In this document: positions 11,062-18,688 of the stretch, piece by piece
Position numbering within the stretch: the stretch's first letter is position 1
Layout: every line of letters starts with the position of its first letter
Assembly (NCBI RefSeq): GCF_011059105.1
Contig: NZ_JAALLS010000008.1
Location: 62,001 to 126,000 of the forward strand
From: Fodinibius halophilus
Lineage (GTDB): Bacteria > Bacteroidota > Rhodothermia > Balneolales > Balneolaceae
Direction of reading: 5' to 3'
DNA: 64,000 nt
Translations under genes and position numbers: made by a program
Notes under the pieces: model-generated
Databases searched by the model: none
What the model was told of the DNA's origin: nothing
The model's input: the letters and a program-made list of their open reading frames with translations, nothing else

Positions 11062-11083
11062 AGGGCCACAATCAAGTGGCCCT
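11062..11083 (-). terminator. Terminator of the first collagen-like gene
   Basis: Stem AGGGCCAC (11062-11069) with GTGGCCCT (11076-11083), loop of six, followed on the minus strand by TTTTTTATTTG, which is also the upstream edge of the next promoter. Confidence 0.75.
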
Positions 11084-11101
11084 AAGAATTTCCATAAACA
11101 A

Positions 11102-11255
11102 GGGGGCTTTGCAAAACTATTCACATCTTGTCATGCTGAACCATGTACTGAGCCTGTCGAAGTATCTCTTCCAGCATCTCATAAACAGTTATTAATCTTA
11201 AAACCGAGATTCTGAACTGAATTCAGGATGACATGTCCGGTTTTACAAAGCTCCC
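11102..11255. repeat. MITE-like element with nested inverted repeats
   Basis: 154 nt flanked by imperfect terminal inverted repeats, GGGGGCTTTGCAAAAC (11102-11117) and GTTTTACAAAGCTCCC (11240-11255). A second inverted pair lies inside, CTTGTCATGCTGAA near 11128 and TTCAGGATGACATG near 11222. No coding capacity. It sits 9 nt beyond the stop codon of the collagen-like gene and before its terminator, so it is transcribed as a 3' UTR hairpin. Confidence 0.65.
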
Positions 11256-11264
11256 AAACAAGCT

Positions 11265-12146
11265 TTACTTTGGTATTCCAAAGTACCTCTTTACCTGTTC
11301 ATAATCATTCAAATCAATTGGTAGTTCTCCGGCCTTGGCTTTAGTTTTCAGATGTTTTCCTCCGGGAATAAGCACATAACGAAATTCACTACTCGTTCCA
11401 AGAGCATTAGGAAGCGTACCGGTAGCATCAGGATTCATATAGGCAATCCGCAACTGTTGAGGATTTAGCTGAAAAAAGTAACTGTAATTGGGATTTCCGG
11501 GGCTACCTGCCTTAGCTAACGGTAAGGAATACACCGATGGGGTATTAAAATTGGTATACACCTTAACAATTCCCTTATCAATAATATCCTGAGTCATCGC
11601 ATTTGCGGAAATATCAAAATAGCGATATTTAGTTGTGGTTTGGGTACTCCCATTCCATTGCGGTGGATTTACCCAACTAGAATACATTACATTTGCAGTA
11701 CCTTTTAAATTGATGGGCGTTCCCCAACTGTTAGCTGTTTTGGGACCATACAGGTCGAAAGTGCTTTTATTTAGGTAATAATCCCCTTCTTTACCCAATG
11801 AGGATTGGGGAGCCGAACTACCGGAATAGATTTGGCTGCCATCTTTGCCATCTTGGCCGGCAGGGCCCTGCAGACTTATAGGGGTGCCCCAACCCTGATC
11901 ATTCTTCGGACCATACATTTCACCGGTACTAATATCTAAATAGTAATCCCCATTACTCCCTTTACTATTGCTTGGTGTTCCCTGTCTGGAATAGATCTTA
12001 CTTCCGTCATCGCCCGCCGGGCCTACGGGGCCTTGCTCTCCTTTGGGCCCCTGCGGACCTTGTTCACCGGCCGGACCTTCACAACCAACAAACAGAGTTA
12101 AAATTGTGATTAAAAATAATGTTAACACTCGTGACAATCGTCTCAT
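11265..12146 (-). CDS. Collagen-like lipoprotein (paralogue 1 of 3)
   Basis: 293 aa. Signal peptide ending at the lipobox LFVGC; the mature N-terminus is itself the first collagen triplet ([17 protein letters not shown]), about ten Gly-x-y repeats. Two copies of a roughly 45-residue module follow (GDYYLD...YGPK...GWGTP) joined by a second short Gly-x-y run (GPAGQDGKDG). The last 130 residues are a unique beta-rich domain. Probably a trimeric surface stalk; ligand unknown. It shares its N-terminal half with the two genes upstream but has its own C-terminal head. Single-gene unit. Confidence 0.85.
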   Translation of the reverse strand: MRRLSRVLTLFLITILTLFVGCEGPAGEQGPQGPKGEQGPVGPAGDDGSKIYSRQGTPSNSKGSNGDYYLDISTGEMYGPKNDQGWGTPISLQGPAGQDGKDGSQIYSGSSAPQSSLGKEGDYYLNKSTFDLYGPKTANSWGTPINLKGTANVMYSSWVNPPQWNGSTQTTTKYRYFDISANAMTQDIIDKGIVKVYTNFNTPSVYSLPLAKAGSPGNPNYSYFFQLNPQQLRIAYMNPDATGTLPNALGTSSEFRYVLIPGGKHLKTKAKAGELPIDLNDYEQVKRYFGIPK

Positions 12147-12191
12147 AGTTATTATCTCTTTTATTGTTATTAAAGCTTCTACCTAGCATAA

Positions 12192-12221
12192 TGCGGGAGA
12201 TCACTCAAAGAGGGGACAAAT
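12192..12221 (-). promoter_or_regulatory. ECF-type promoter (regulon copy 3)
   Basis: Minus strand: TTTGTCCCC (GTCCCC at 12217-12212), 16 nt, CGCA (12195-12192), 45 nt before the start codon. Confidence 0.8.
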
Positions 12222-12223
12222 AA

Positions 12224-12253
12224 AAAAGGCCCTGCAAAATTGCAGAGCCCTTT
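12224..12253 (-). terminator. Terminator of the second collagen-like gene
   Basis: Hairpin around CCTGCAAAATTGCAGAG with flanking AGG/CCT pairs (one bulge), followed on the minus strand by T6 that runs into the next promoter. Confidence 0.65.
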
Positions 12254-12274
12254 AGAATCAAGTTTGAAACCTAA

Positions 12275-13138
12275 TCACTTAAAGTTATAATACTCAAGAA
12301 AGGATTGTTGACCTAACACCTCCATCCCTTTAAGAGTCAAAGTTCCGGTATCAGCAACCTCTGTATTGTCTTGGGTATTATTGGCCTCTGTACGAATGAT
12401 CTCAATTTGGTCATAAGGGATACCCGTTTTATTCGGCTCAGTATTTATGCGGAAATACCCACTCCCATTAACAAAATTGTGCTCAACAGAATACTGGATA
12501 TTTCGAGCACGCCCTGGCACCGAATAATAAATCTGGTTGCTCCCGGTATCATACATTAAGTACACCGTCCAAGAACTCTGTTTCATTTCTGTTTCTGTTA
12601 AACTGCTAAACACCGCAACAAACTGTGGATCTGTACTAAAGTCATGCTGAGGATAAATGTATCGCGTAACATTGGCATTGCCGTCGGCCCCTTTCAAGTT
12701 TACCGCGGTGCCCCACCCCTGATCCGTTTTGGGACCGTACATGTCATAGTTGGATTTGTCTAAGTAAAAGTCGCCATTCGCTCCCAATGAAGGGTCTGGT
12801 GCACCGGATCCCCCATGAAATTGGCTGCCATCTTCACCGTCTTGGCCCATCAATACCATAATTGGATTTCCCCAACCATTGTTCTCTTTGGGGCCATAAT
12901 ATTCACCCGTAGTAGTGTCTAAATAGTAATCACCCTCACTGCCAATATCAGAAGCGGGGGCTCCAGAACCGGCATACATCATACTCCCGTCATCGCCGGC
13001 TGGGCCTACCGGTCCTTCTGGACCTTCAGGGCCTTCAGGACCTTGAGCTCCTTGCTCCCCCGCCGGACCTTCGCACCCTAAGAATAGTGGCAAAGTTGCT
13101 ATTAAAAACAATATTAACACTCGTGACAATCGTCGCAT
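12275..13138 (-). CDS. Collagen-like lipoprotein (paralogue 2 of 3)
   Basis: 287 aa with the same architecture as its neighbours: signal peptide, lipobox (LFLGC), collagen run with GPEGPEGPEGPVGP, two GDYYLDTTTGEYYGPK-type modules, then a unique C-terminal domain of about 130 residues beginning [14 protein letters not shown]. The first part of that domain (NVTRYI.P.HDFS) is shared with paralogue 3, so these two are the closest pair. No enzyme motifs. Its own promoter and terminator make it a separate unit. Confidence 0.85.
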   Translation of the reverse strand: MRRLSRVLILFLIATLPLFLGCEGPAGEQGAQGPEGPEGPEGPVGPAGDDGSMMYAGSGAPASDIGSEGDYYLDTTTGEYYGPKENNGWGNPIMVLMGQDGEDGSQFHGGSGAPDPSLGANGDFYLDKSNYDMYGPKTDQGWGTAVNLKGADGNANVTRYIYPQHDFSTDPQFVAVFSSLTETEMKQSSWTVYLMYDTGSNQIYYSVPGRARNIQYSVEHNFVNGSGYFRINTEPNKTGIPYDQIEIIRTEANNTQDNTEVADTGTLTLKGMEVLGQQSFLEYYNFK

Positions 13139-13181
13139 AGTTGTAAAGCTTTATTCAGATTTTGTAGTCCTACATAGTAAA

Positions 13182-13211
13182 TACGAAATGCAACAGAGAA
13201 GGGGCTCAAAT
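13182..13211 (-). promoter_or_regulatory. ECF-type promoter (regulon copy 4, variant)
   Basis: Minus strand: TTTGAGCCCC (13210-13201), 15 nt, CGTA (13185-13182). The C-run is shifted by one base, but the TTTG-to-CGYA distance (21 nt) equals that of all other copies. Confidence 0.65.
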
Positions 13212-13216
13212 AAATA

Positions 13217-13250
13217 AAGCCCGCGACATTTCTCAGTCACGGACTCAAAT
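13217..13250 (-). terminator. Imperfect terminator-like hairpin
   Basis: GCCCGCGAC pairs with GTCACGGAC with two mismatches, and a T-rich run follows on the minus strand. It lies 3' of the gene remnant at 13285-13368, at the place where a lost gene's terminator would be. Confidence 0.4.
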
Positions 13251-13284
13251 TACCACTAAGGCATCTTTTCTATTCTACCGGGCT

Positions 13285-13368
13285 TCAGGAAGGGGATCCC
13301 TGAACACCGTTGCTTGCAGAACCATCGGCATTTATAATAAAATTATCGAGATCTCTACCACGATTAAA
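13285..13368 (-). pseudogene. C-terminal remnant of a lost lipoprotein gene
   Basis: On the minus strand a short open stretch ends with RGRDLDNFIINADGSASNGV plus a few residues and a TGA stop at 13287-13285. It has the composition of a secreted beta-rich repeat protein (compare NADGSD in the PD40 protein) but no start and no upstream body. It is followed by a terminator-like hairpin and then a regulon promoter, as every intact gene in this array is. I read it as the tail of a deleted array member. Confidence 0.45.
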
Positions 13369-13369
13369 A

Positions 13370-13399
13370 AACGGCCCTGCCTTGTAAGACAGGGCCGTT
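13370..13399 (-). terminator. Terminator of the third collagen-like gene
   Basis: Perfect 10-bp stem AACGGCCCTG (13370-13379) with CAGGGCCGTT (13390-13399), followed on the minus strand by T6. Confidence 0.85.
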
Positions 13400-13424
13400 A
13401 CTACAATAACGCTGCTAGTCTATA

Positions 13425-14303
13425 CTATTTACTATTAAACCCAAAATATTCAGCTATGGCTTGATAGTCAGAAGTGTCAAGATCCTCCGGAATGGTAGCT
13501 CCCGGCTTTGCCTTGGGCAGATTTTCATTATTATTTGCTCTGACCTGTACAAACTCTATCCGATCATAGGCTTCACCCACCGCATTTTGATCGCAGGCAA
13601 GAGCAAAGACAACTTCTTGTCTGCTGTCGTAATAATAATGCTGGCTAAAGTAATAAGTTTGGTTGTTCTTACCATACCCTGGTACCGACCAATAGGCTTC
13701 ATCCACATTGGGACTTGATTGTCCAACAAAGTAGATTAACCAGGCACTTTCTTTCATTTCAGTTTCACTTTGAACGGGAATATTCAACGGATGGTAATTC
13801 TGGCTGCTAAAGTCATGTCCCGGAAAAATATAGCGTGTGACATTGGCATTGCCGTCGGCTCCCTTCAGATTAATCGGTGAACCCCATCCCTGATCTGTTT
13901 TAGGACCATACATATCATAGTTGGATTTATCCAGATAAAAATCACCATTTTGGCCTTTTGAAGAAGATGGTGCACCGGTTCCGGCATAAATCTCGCTGCC
14001 ATCTTCACCGTCTTTTCCCATTAATACCATCAGGGCATTACTCCCCCAACCGTTGTCATCCTTGGGGCCATACATCTCACCGGTATTGGTATTAATATAG
14101 TAATCACCATTGCTGCCGGTATTACTGGCAGGCGCTCCCGTTCCGGAATAGATCATACTCCCGTCATCGCCGGCCGGACCTACCGGACCCTGTGGCCCTT
14201 CCGGGCCTTGCGGACCTTGTTCGCCGGCCGGGCCTTCACATCCCGCAAACAGCGTCAAAGTCGCAATCAAAAATAACGTCATTACTCGTGATAATTGTCT
14301 CAT
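13425..14303 (-). CDS. Collagen-like lipoprotein (paralogue 3 of 3)
   Basis: 292 aa. Signal peptide [20 protein letters not shown], lipobox before Cys22, collagen run [20 protein letters not shown], two [16 protein letters not shown] / [16 protein letters not shown] modules and a unique C-terminal domain ([20 protein letters not shown] onward). It ends with the motif [11 protein letters not shown], similar to DYEQVKRYFGI at the end of paralogue 1, so the heads share a terminal helix even where the rest differs. Single-gene unit in the promoter-sharing array. Confidence 0.85.
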   Translation of the reverse strand: MRQLSRVMTLFLIATLTLFAGCEGPAGEQGPQGPEGPQGPVGPAGDDGSMIYSGTGAPASNTGSNGDYYINTNTGEMYGPKDDNGWGSNALMVLMGKDGEDGSEIYAGTGAPSSSKGQNGDFYLDKSNYDMYGPKTDQGWGSPINLKGADGNANVTRYIFPGHDFSSQNYHPLNIPVQSETEMKESAWLIYFVGQSSPNVDEAYWSVPGYGKNNQTYYFSQHYYYDSRQEVVFALACDQNAVGEAYDRIEFVQVRANNNENLPKAKPGATIPEDLDTSDYQAIAEYFGFNSK

Positions 14304-14346
14304 AGTTACTATATATTTTATTTAGTATTACTCTTACTTTGAAAAC

Positions 14347-14376
14347 TGCGTATTACTTTTCAAAGAGGGGACAAAT
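14347..14376 (-). promoter_or_regulatory. ECF-type promoter (regulon copy 5)
   Basis: Minus strand: TTTGTCCCC (GTCCCC at 14372-14367), 16 nt, CGCA (14350-14347), 43 nt before the start codon. Confidence 0.8.
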
Positions 14377-14380
14377 AAAA

Positions 14381-14408
14381 TAGGACTCTGTAAAATTACA
14401 GAGTCCTA
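14381..14408 (-). terminator. Terminator of the HExxH lipoprotein gene
   Basis: Perfect 12-bp stem TAGGACTCTGTA (14381-14392) with TACAGAGTCCTA (14397-14408) and a four-base loop; TTTTATTTG follows on the minus strand. Confidence 0.85.
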
Positions 14409-14456
14409 TACCAAAAAGTTGGGAAAATACTCACTAATTAAGCAGCATCTTACTGC

Positions 14457-16202
14457 TTAATTACACTGAACACTATCAAGCATATTACTGGGTGCCGGTG
14501 TACTTGCGTCAGTTTCGGTAAGTGACCAACTGCCGCGGCCACTTTTGCCAATCCATCCCCAGCTTCCAGAATCAAATGTGCCGTTTGAAGAATAAAAACT
14601 AAAGTCAAACCAACCGGTCTCATCCTCATTTGTGAAGATCCCTACATACGAATTGCCATCCCATATACCGGCAAAGACACCTCTACTGGCATAATCACCA
14701 ACCAAAAACAAGTCTCTTGCCAACAATTTAATCTCCCCATACGAACTATCATATGTACCATCATAAACTGTCCGGTTGTTATCAATAATTTGAGTCTTAG
14801 AGCCATCTCGAGTAAAATTAGATAACTGTGTGACAGATTTTGATGTTCTGGATCCATTCCAAGACCCGCTTAGAGGATCTCCATGCCATGCCCATTCACC
14901 ATTAAATTGGCCAAATTGTGGGGCGTTAAAACGAAATATCCCACTGCGATCTCCATTTGTAAAAATTCCAGATACACAATTCTCTTTTACTTTACCCAAC
15001 ATAATACCTTGGTCGGCATAGTCGCCCACCACATATTTATCAAATTGATGCAACCGGAGCTCCCCAAAATCGGTATCCCACTTTCCGGAAAAATCAACAG
15101 CCCGAGAGGTGATGGTAAACTGGACCTGGTTGCTTGTTTTGCCATAAGAAGACGTTACTGTTAATGGCCCTGTAGTTGCACCAATGGGCACTCTCATCTC
15201 TATCCAGTTACAATCGCTTTGGACAATATTAGTTGGTTCGGTCACGTATGATGCTTTTGTACCGTTAAAACTAACTTCCGGAGTCGACCAGTTTAAACTG
15301 GAACTGCATTTAAACTGATATCGAAATCGTTGTCCCTCTAAGTAAATGGTATCTCCCACAGCAGCTTGCATATGCGGTTGCCCGGGCCACTTATGCTTTA
15401 ATGATGTTTCAAAAATAGTGGGCTCTACATTCATCATCTGGGTAGTTATAACTCCAGCCTGTTGTAGATCATTAATGGAAGTTCCTACCGGCAGGCGATG
15501 AAAAAGAGTCCATGCTGCTTTTTCATAAGCTGGCAGTGGTGGCTGTACACTTTTTTGAGTCATTATAGCATCGGGAAAACTGGGATGGCCACCAGCACCT
15601 AACATCACATGACCAAGTTCATGGACAGGTACTCCCTCATTCCATTGATTTATACCACTCTTAAAGCTATTACTTAAAACAATATATCCCCCGGTAATAA
15701 TAAGTCCCCCTCCGTTGGACCAGTTAGCTGATTGCGGTCTGGAACTGCCATAGCTCGTGTTACCAAACTCTACCGTAATTACAGTATCTTTATCTCCTTG
15801 GAATGTTGTACTGTTATGGAACCTGGCAGTGAATTTACCACCGGTATAATCCTGTACGGCCTGCTGTAGCAAGCTCTCAACTTCTTGTTTACCTTGTGTT
15901 CCATGTCCATTTTTGAACCAAAAGATAGGATCTTTGGTAATCCTGCTTGTTTTTAGAAAACGGCTACCATCAAAATCAGCATGAAGCATCATCGCGAGGA
16001 AATATTCCCCGGCCTTTTCATTAAAACCTGAGGGTATGGTAACTTGCTTACCATTTACCGTAACGACCTGTTGTGAACCGGATGACATCGGTACAGCTTC
16101 TACCCCTTCAGACTGTACTGGCGTTGTCGGTTCACTATGATTTGAGCTGCATGAAATTACAATTAGAATTATTAATGGAAATAAAAAAAGTAGTTTTCTC
16201 AT
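14457..16202 (-). CDS. Lipoprotein with HExxH metallopeptidase-like and IPT/TIG domains
   Basis: 581 aa. Lipobox ILIVISC (Cys18). An N-terminal domain contains HELGHVMLGAGGHP near residue 195, a zinc-metallopeptidase HExxH with a downstream His, close to the metzincin/matrixin pattern but with two extra residues before the third His. An IPT/TIG domain follows (about 280-370; residues VTEP, TGPLTV). Two tandem copies of a beta-rich module end the protein, each opening GxxD..[FY]GE(L/I).L and containing VGDYA and GIFTN (about 373-450 and 475-550). Probably an envelope-anchored protease or binding protein; activity is unproven. Own promoter and terminator. Confidence 0.8.
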   Translation of the reverse strand: MRKLLFLFPLIILIVISCSSNHSEPTTPVQSEGVEAVPMSSGSQQVVTVNGKQVTIPSGFNEKAGEYFLAMMLHADFDGSRFLKTSRITKDPIFWFKNGHGTQGKQEVESLLQQAVQDYTGGKFTARFHNSTTFQGDKDTVITVEFGNTSYGSSRPQSANWSNGGGLIITGGYIVLSNSFKSGINQWNEGVPVHELGHVMLGAGGHPSFPDAIMTQKSVQPPLPAYEKAAWTLFHRLPVGTSINDLQQAGVITTQMMNVEPTIFETSLKHKWPGQPHMQAAVGDTIYLEGQRFRYQFKCSSSLNWSTPEVSFNGTKASYVTEPTNIVQSDCNWIEMRVPIGATTGPLTVTSSYGKTSNQVQFTITSRAVDFSGKWDTDFGELRLHQFDKYVVGDYADQGIMLGKVKENCVSGIFTNGDRSGIFRFNAPQFGQFNGEWAWHGDPLSGSWNGSRTSKSVTQLSNFTRDGSKTQIIDNNRTVYDGTYDSSYGEIKLLARDLFLVGDYASRGVFAGIWDGNSYVGIFTNEDETGWFDFSFYSSNGTFDSGSWGWIGKSGRGSWSLTETDASTPAPSNMLDSVQCN

Positions 16203-16234
16203 AATTGATGCTTAGTTAAATTTAGATAGTAACC

Positions 16235-16264
16235 TGCGTAATCCATTACTAAAACAGGACAAAT
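16235..16264 (-). promoter_or_regulatory. ECF-type promoter (regulon copy 6)
   Basis: Minus strand: TTTGTCCTG (GTCCTG at 16260-16255), 16 nt, CGCA (16238-16235), 32 nt before the start codon. Confidence 0.75.
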
Positions 16265-16269
16265 AAAAA

Positions 16270-16299
16270 ACCCACTGCAGTACGAGAACCACAGTGGGT
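16270..16299 (-). terminator. Terminator of the three-IPT propeller gene
   Basis: Stem ACCCACTG (16270-16277) with CAGTGGGT (16292-16299), followed on the minus strand by TTTTTTATTTG. Confidence 0.75.
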
Positions 16300-16322
16300 G
16301 AGAATAGTTGAATTATGAGCTT

Positions 16323-18446
16323 TCATTGCTGTTCACACTCTAGGGTCATACCGGTAATCCACATATCTTTGCCCCCCTTGGGATCAATATTGTCATCATC
16401 GCTGCGGCCCGGCCAACTTGAAGTTGTCACACCCAATGTAAACAGATGCACTTCGCCATTTGCATCACGATACGTTTCAACTGCCGAAGGAAAGCCTCGT
16501 CCTTTCTTATCATTCTCAAATTCAAAGAACGTAGACTTTTTACTACCATCTATAAAAAGTGGTCTCCCGCCATCTGCATAAATGCCAAGATATGGGAGTC
16601 CCCCGATCTCAGATGCATTTTGGCCTACAAGAACAACTCCTCCACCGGGTATTCGCACGCCACCGTTGTATTTGGTGGATCCGCTATCATCAAACTTTTG
16701 CTGGTGGACCCATTGCTCAGCCCCACCAGAGCCCAACCGCTGCACATAGGCATCCTTGATGTATACATTTTTATTTGCTTCAAGGGAGGTACCTGTATTT
16801 CCATATACAACCGCTCCGCCATCTGGCATAGGAATAGGCTGTTTGATTTGTCGCGTCACCTGTTCACTCGATGCTTCAATCTGTAAACTACTGCTAAGTC
16901 TGGCGAACACGGTATTGCCATCATCATTTCTTGCTCCCAGGAATACTTGGCTTTGGTCATCGGTAGCTATGCTATAAGGTGCCGTATAAGCCTCTATTTG
17001 TTGTACGCTCTGCAGGGTCCCATTTTTCTGGAATTTGGCAATAGCCACATCATGAGATCCCTTATCGGGCTCTTTATTAGTTGGTGTGAAAGGACCACTC
17101 ATTCTGGCAGAGACCAATATTTCACCCGAAGGAAGTACTGCAACTGTTTCATGATTGAGCTCATCAAGATCAGGCGATCCAAATTGCTGGGCCCATCCAA
17201 GACTTCCGGAACCGGCATCCAGGCGGGCTAACACAATATCCCTGCCTCCTGTATTAGAATTCCCGTCTTTAAGCGTTGAAAAGTGATACTTCAGTTTTGC
17301 TTCTCCCAAGTCCTGATCAGAAACTCCCCGCTCTCCAACAATATACACGCTATTGGCATCCACTTCGATACCTCTCCATGTTGTGGATTTGAGCTTTGTA
17401 TCAAAATTTGATTTCCAGACCTCATCCCCATTGGAATCATATTTTGCTGCAACTCCTCGATCACGCAGTACCACGTATAGATTTCCATTGGAATCTATTG
17501 CCATATCCTGTGATTTATCATCTTTATCTGAGGTCGTCAACCCTTGGCTAACCCACTGCAGATTAGCATCAAGCTGTATATCATTACCATAACAAGCCTG
17601 GAGGTTCGTAATAATATCCAAAGGCATACCTTCGGATATCTGTTCCCCGACAATAACCTTAACAGGACCGCCGGTTACCCCCTTGGGTATAACCGTATAA
17701 AGCGTATCACTCTTGGCACTGTCAGCATTGGTCATAGTACCGCCAATAGAGATCTTATTTTTTGAAAGTTCATCCGCAAAATACTTCCCCTTTATAGCCA
17801 AAGTAGCTCCCTGTACAACCGTATCGGGCTTTATAGCCTTAATCTTTGGTGCCAACACATTGAAATCAGGTCCCATAGCAGATTTTTGATTTACGGTAAC
17901 CTTCACCGAGCCATCACTGGCATTATCGGGCACCGTTGTCTTTAGCTGATCATCCGAAGCATCATTAACAGCGGCATCGGCTCCATTGAACGATATAGAA
18001 ATGTCTGCAGGGTTTGAACTAAAGTTCATCCCTTTGATAGTTACGTCAGTCCCAATCATACCACTGTCCGGCTCTACCGAACTGATGCCCGGCGCTTTGG
18101 CTTCAACGGTAAACTGTGGGCCTGATACCGTCTCCTGACCAACGGTAACCTTTACCGGTCCGCTGGATGCCCCTTCCGGTACTTTCGTTTTTAACTCAGA
18201 TTCACTGGCACTTTCGACAGGAGCACTCGTGCCCCCAATAGAAATAGTATTATCAGTATTCTGTGGACTAAACCCTTTCCCCTCTATTGTCAGCAACGTA
18301 CCAGGCGGCCCACTGTCTGGCTGAATACCCGTTATTTCAGGATTGGGCGTACCGTTGCCCCCTCCCCCGCACGAGGCGACAAACAGCATCACAATAAAAA
18401 AAGCAACTGGTCTCAATGAATGTTTGATATCGTATAGTCTTTTCAT
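16323..18446 (-). CDS. IPT/TIG lipoprotein with C-terminal SBBP-like beta-propeller
   Basis: 707 aa. Signal peptide with lipobox LFVASC and a Gly run after the Cys. Three IPT/TIG domains at about residues 36-115, 116-196 and 198-275 (PDSGPPGT, PDSGMIGT, PDTVVQGA). The C-terminal 420 residues form a beta-propeller-like repeat region (DSNGNLYVV, LDAGSGSLGWAQQFG, PSGEILVSARMSG) of the SBBP/PQQ-like kind. The first two IPT domains are nearly the same as in the protein encoded at 9314-10981, but the head is different. Longest leader of the regulon (about 105 nt after the promoter). Confidence 0.85.
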   Translation of the reverse strand: MKRLYDIKHSLRPVAFFIVMLFVASCGGGGNGTPNPEITGIQPDSGPPGTLLTIEGKGFSPQNTDNTISIGGTSAPVESASESELKTKVPEGASSGPVKVTVGQETVSGPQFTVEAKAPGISSVEPDSGMIGTDVTIKGMNFSSNPADISISFNGADAAVNDASDDQLKTTVPDNASDGSVKVTVNQKSAMGPDFNVLAPKIKAIKPDTVVQGATLAIKGKYFADELSKNKISIGGTMTNADSAKSDTLYTVIPKGVTGGPVKVIVGEQISEGMPLDIITNLQACYGNDIQLDANLQWVSQGLTTSDKDDKSQDMAIDSNGNLYVVLRDRGVAAKYDSNGDEVWKSNFDTKLKSTTWRGIEVDANSVYIVGERGVSDQDLGEAKLKYHFSTLKDGNSNTGGRDIVLARLDAGSGSLGWAQQFGSPDLDELNHETVAVLPSGEILVSARMSGPFTPTNKEPDKGSHDVAIAKFQKNGTLQSVQQIEAYTAPYSIATDDQSQVFLGARNDDGNTVFARLSSSLQIEASSEQVTRQIKQPIPMPDGGAVVYGNTGTSLEANKNVYIKDAYVQRLGSGGAEQWVHQQKFDDSGSTKYNGGVRIPGGGVVLVGQNASEIGGLPYLGIYADGGRPLFIDGSKKSTFFEFENDKKGRGFPSAVETYRDANGEVHLFTLGVTTSSWPGRSDDDNIDPKGGKDMWITGMTLECEQQ

Positions 18447-18559
18447 AAGAAAAAAATTTAATTAGCCGTTTAGCAATTGAATGTAATAACTAATAAATGC
18501 CACATTGTCCCTGTATTCAACCACTAAATGCGTTTTTAATTATCACCTTACATACAACA

Positions 18560-18589
18560 TACGTGCTGATTTATAAAGAGGGGACAAAT
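18560..18589 (-). promoter_or_regulatory. ECF-type promoter (regulon copy 7)
   Basis: Minus strand: TTTGTCCCC (GTCCCC at 18585-18580), 16 nt, CGTA (18563-18560), 113 nt before the start codon. It lies back to back with the plus-strand copy at 18627-18655. Confidence 0.75.
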
Positions 18590-18626
18590 AAAAATAATCT
18601 CTTATAATCTCTTGTTTTGGAAGAAA

Positions 18627-18655
18627 TTTGACCTCTGTTCGTTCAAGTTCCCGCA
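18627..18655 (+). promoter_or_regulatory. ECF-type promoter (regulon copy 8, plus strand)
   Basis: TTTGACCTC (GACCTC at 18630-18635), 16 nt, CGCA (18652-18655), 33 nt before the start of the 60-aa gene. Spacing is identical to the minus-strand copies. Confidence 0.7.
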
Positions 18656-18688
18656 TGTAATAGTAAAGAGGACAAACTATTTGTACTT

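Noticed and set aside
11265-14303. Gly-x-y collagen runs as a CRISPR or DNA tandem-repeat array
   Set aside because: The repeats are short codon-level triplets in open frames and not unit-spaced DNA repeats with spacers.
18510-18535. ATTGTCCCT...TGCG on the plus strand in the leader of the 18446 gene, a possible ninth promoter
   Set aside because: At the right spacing the sequence is TGCG, not CGYA, and TTTG is missing; the real plus-strand copy lies 110 nt further on.
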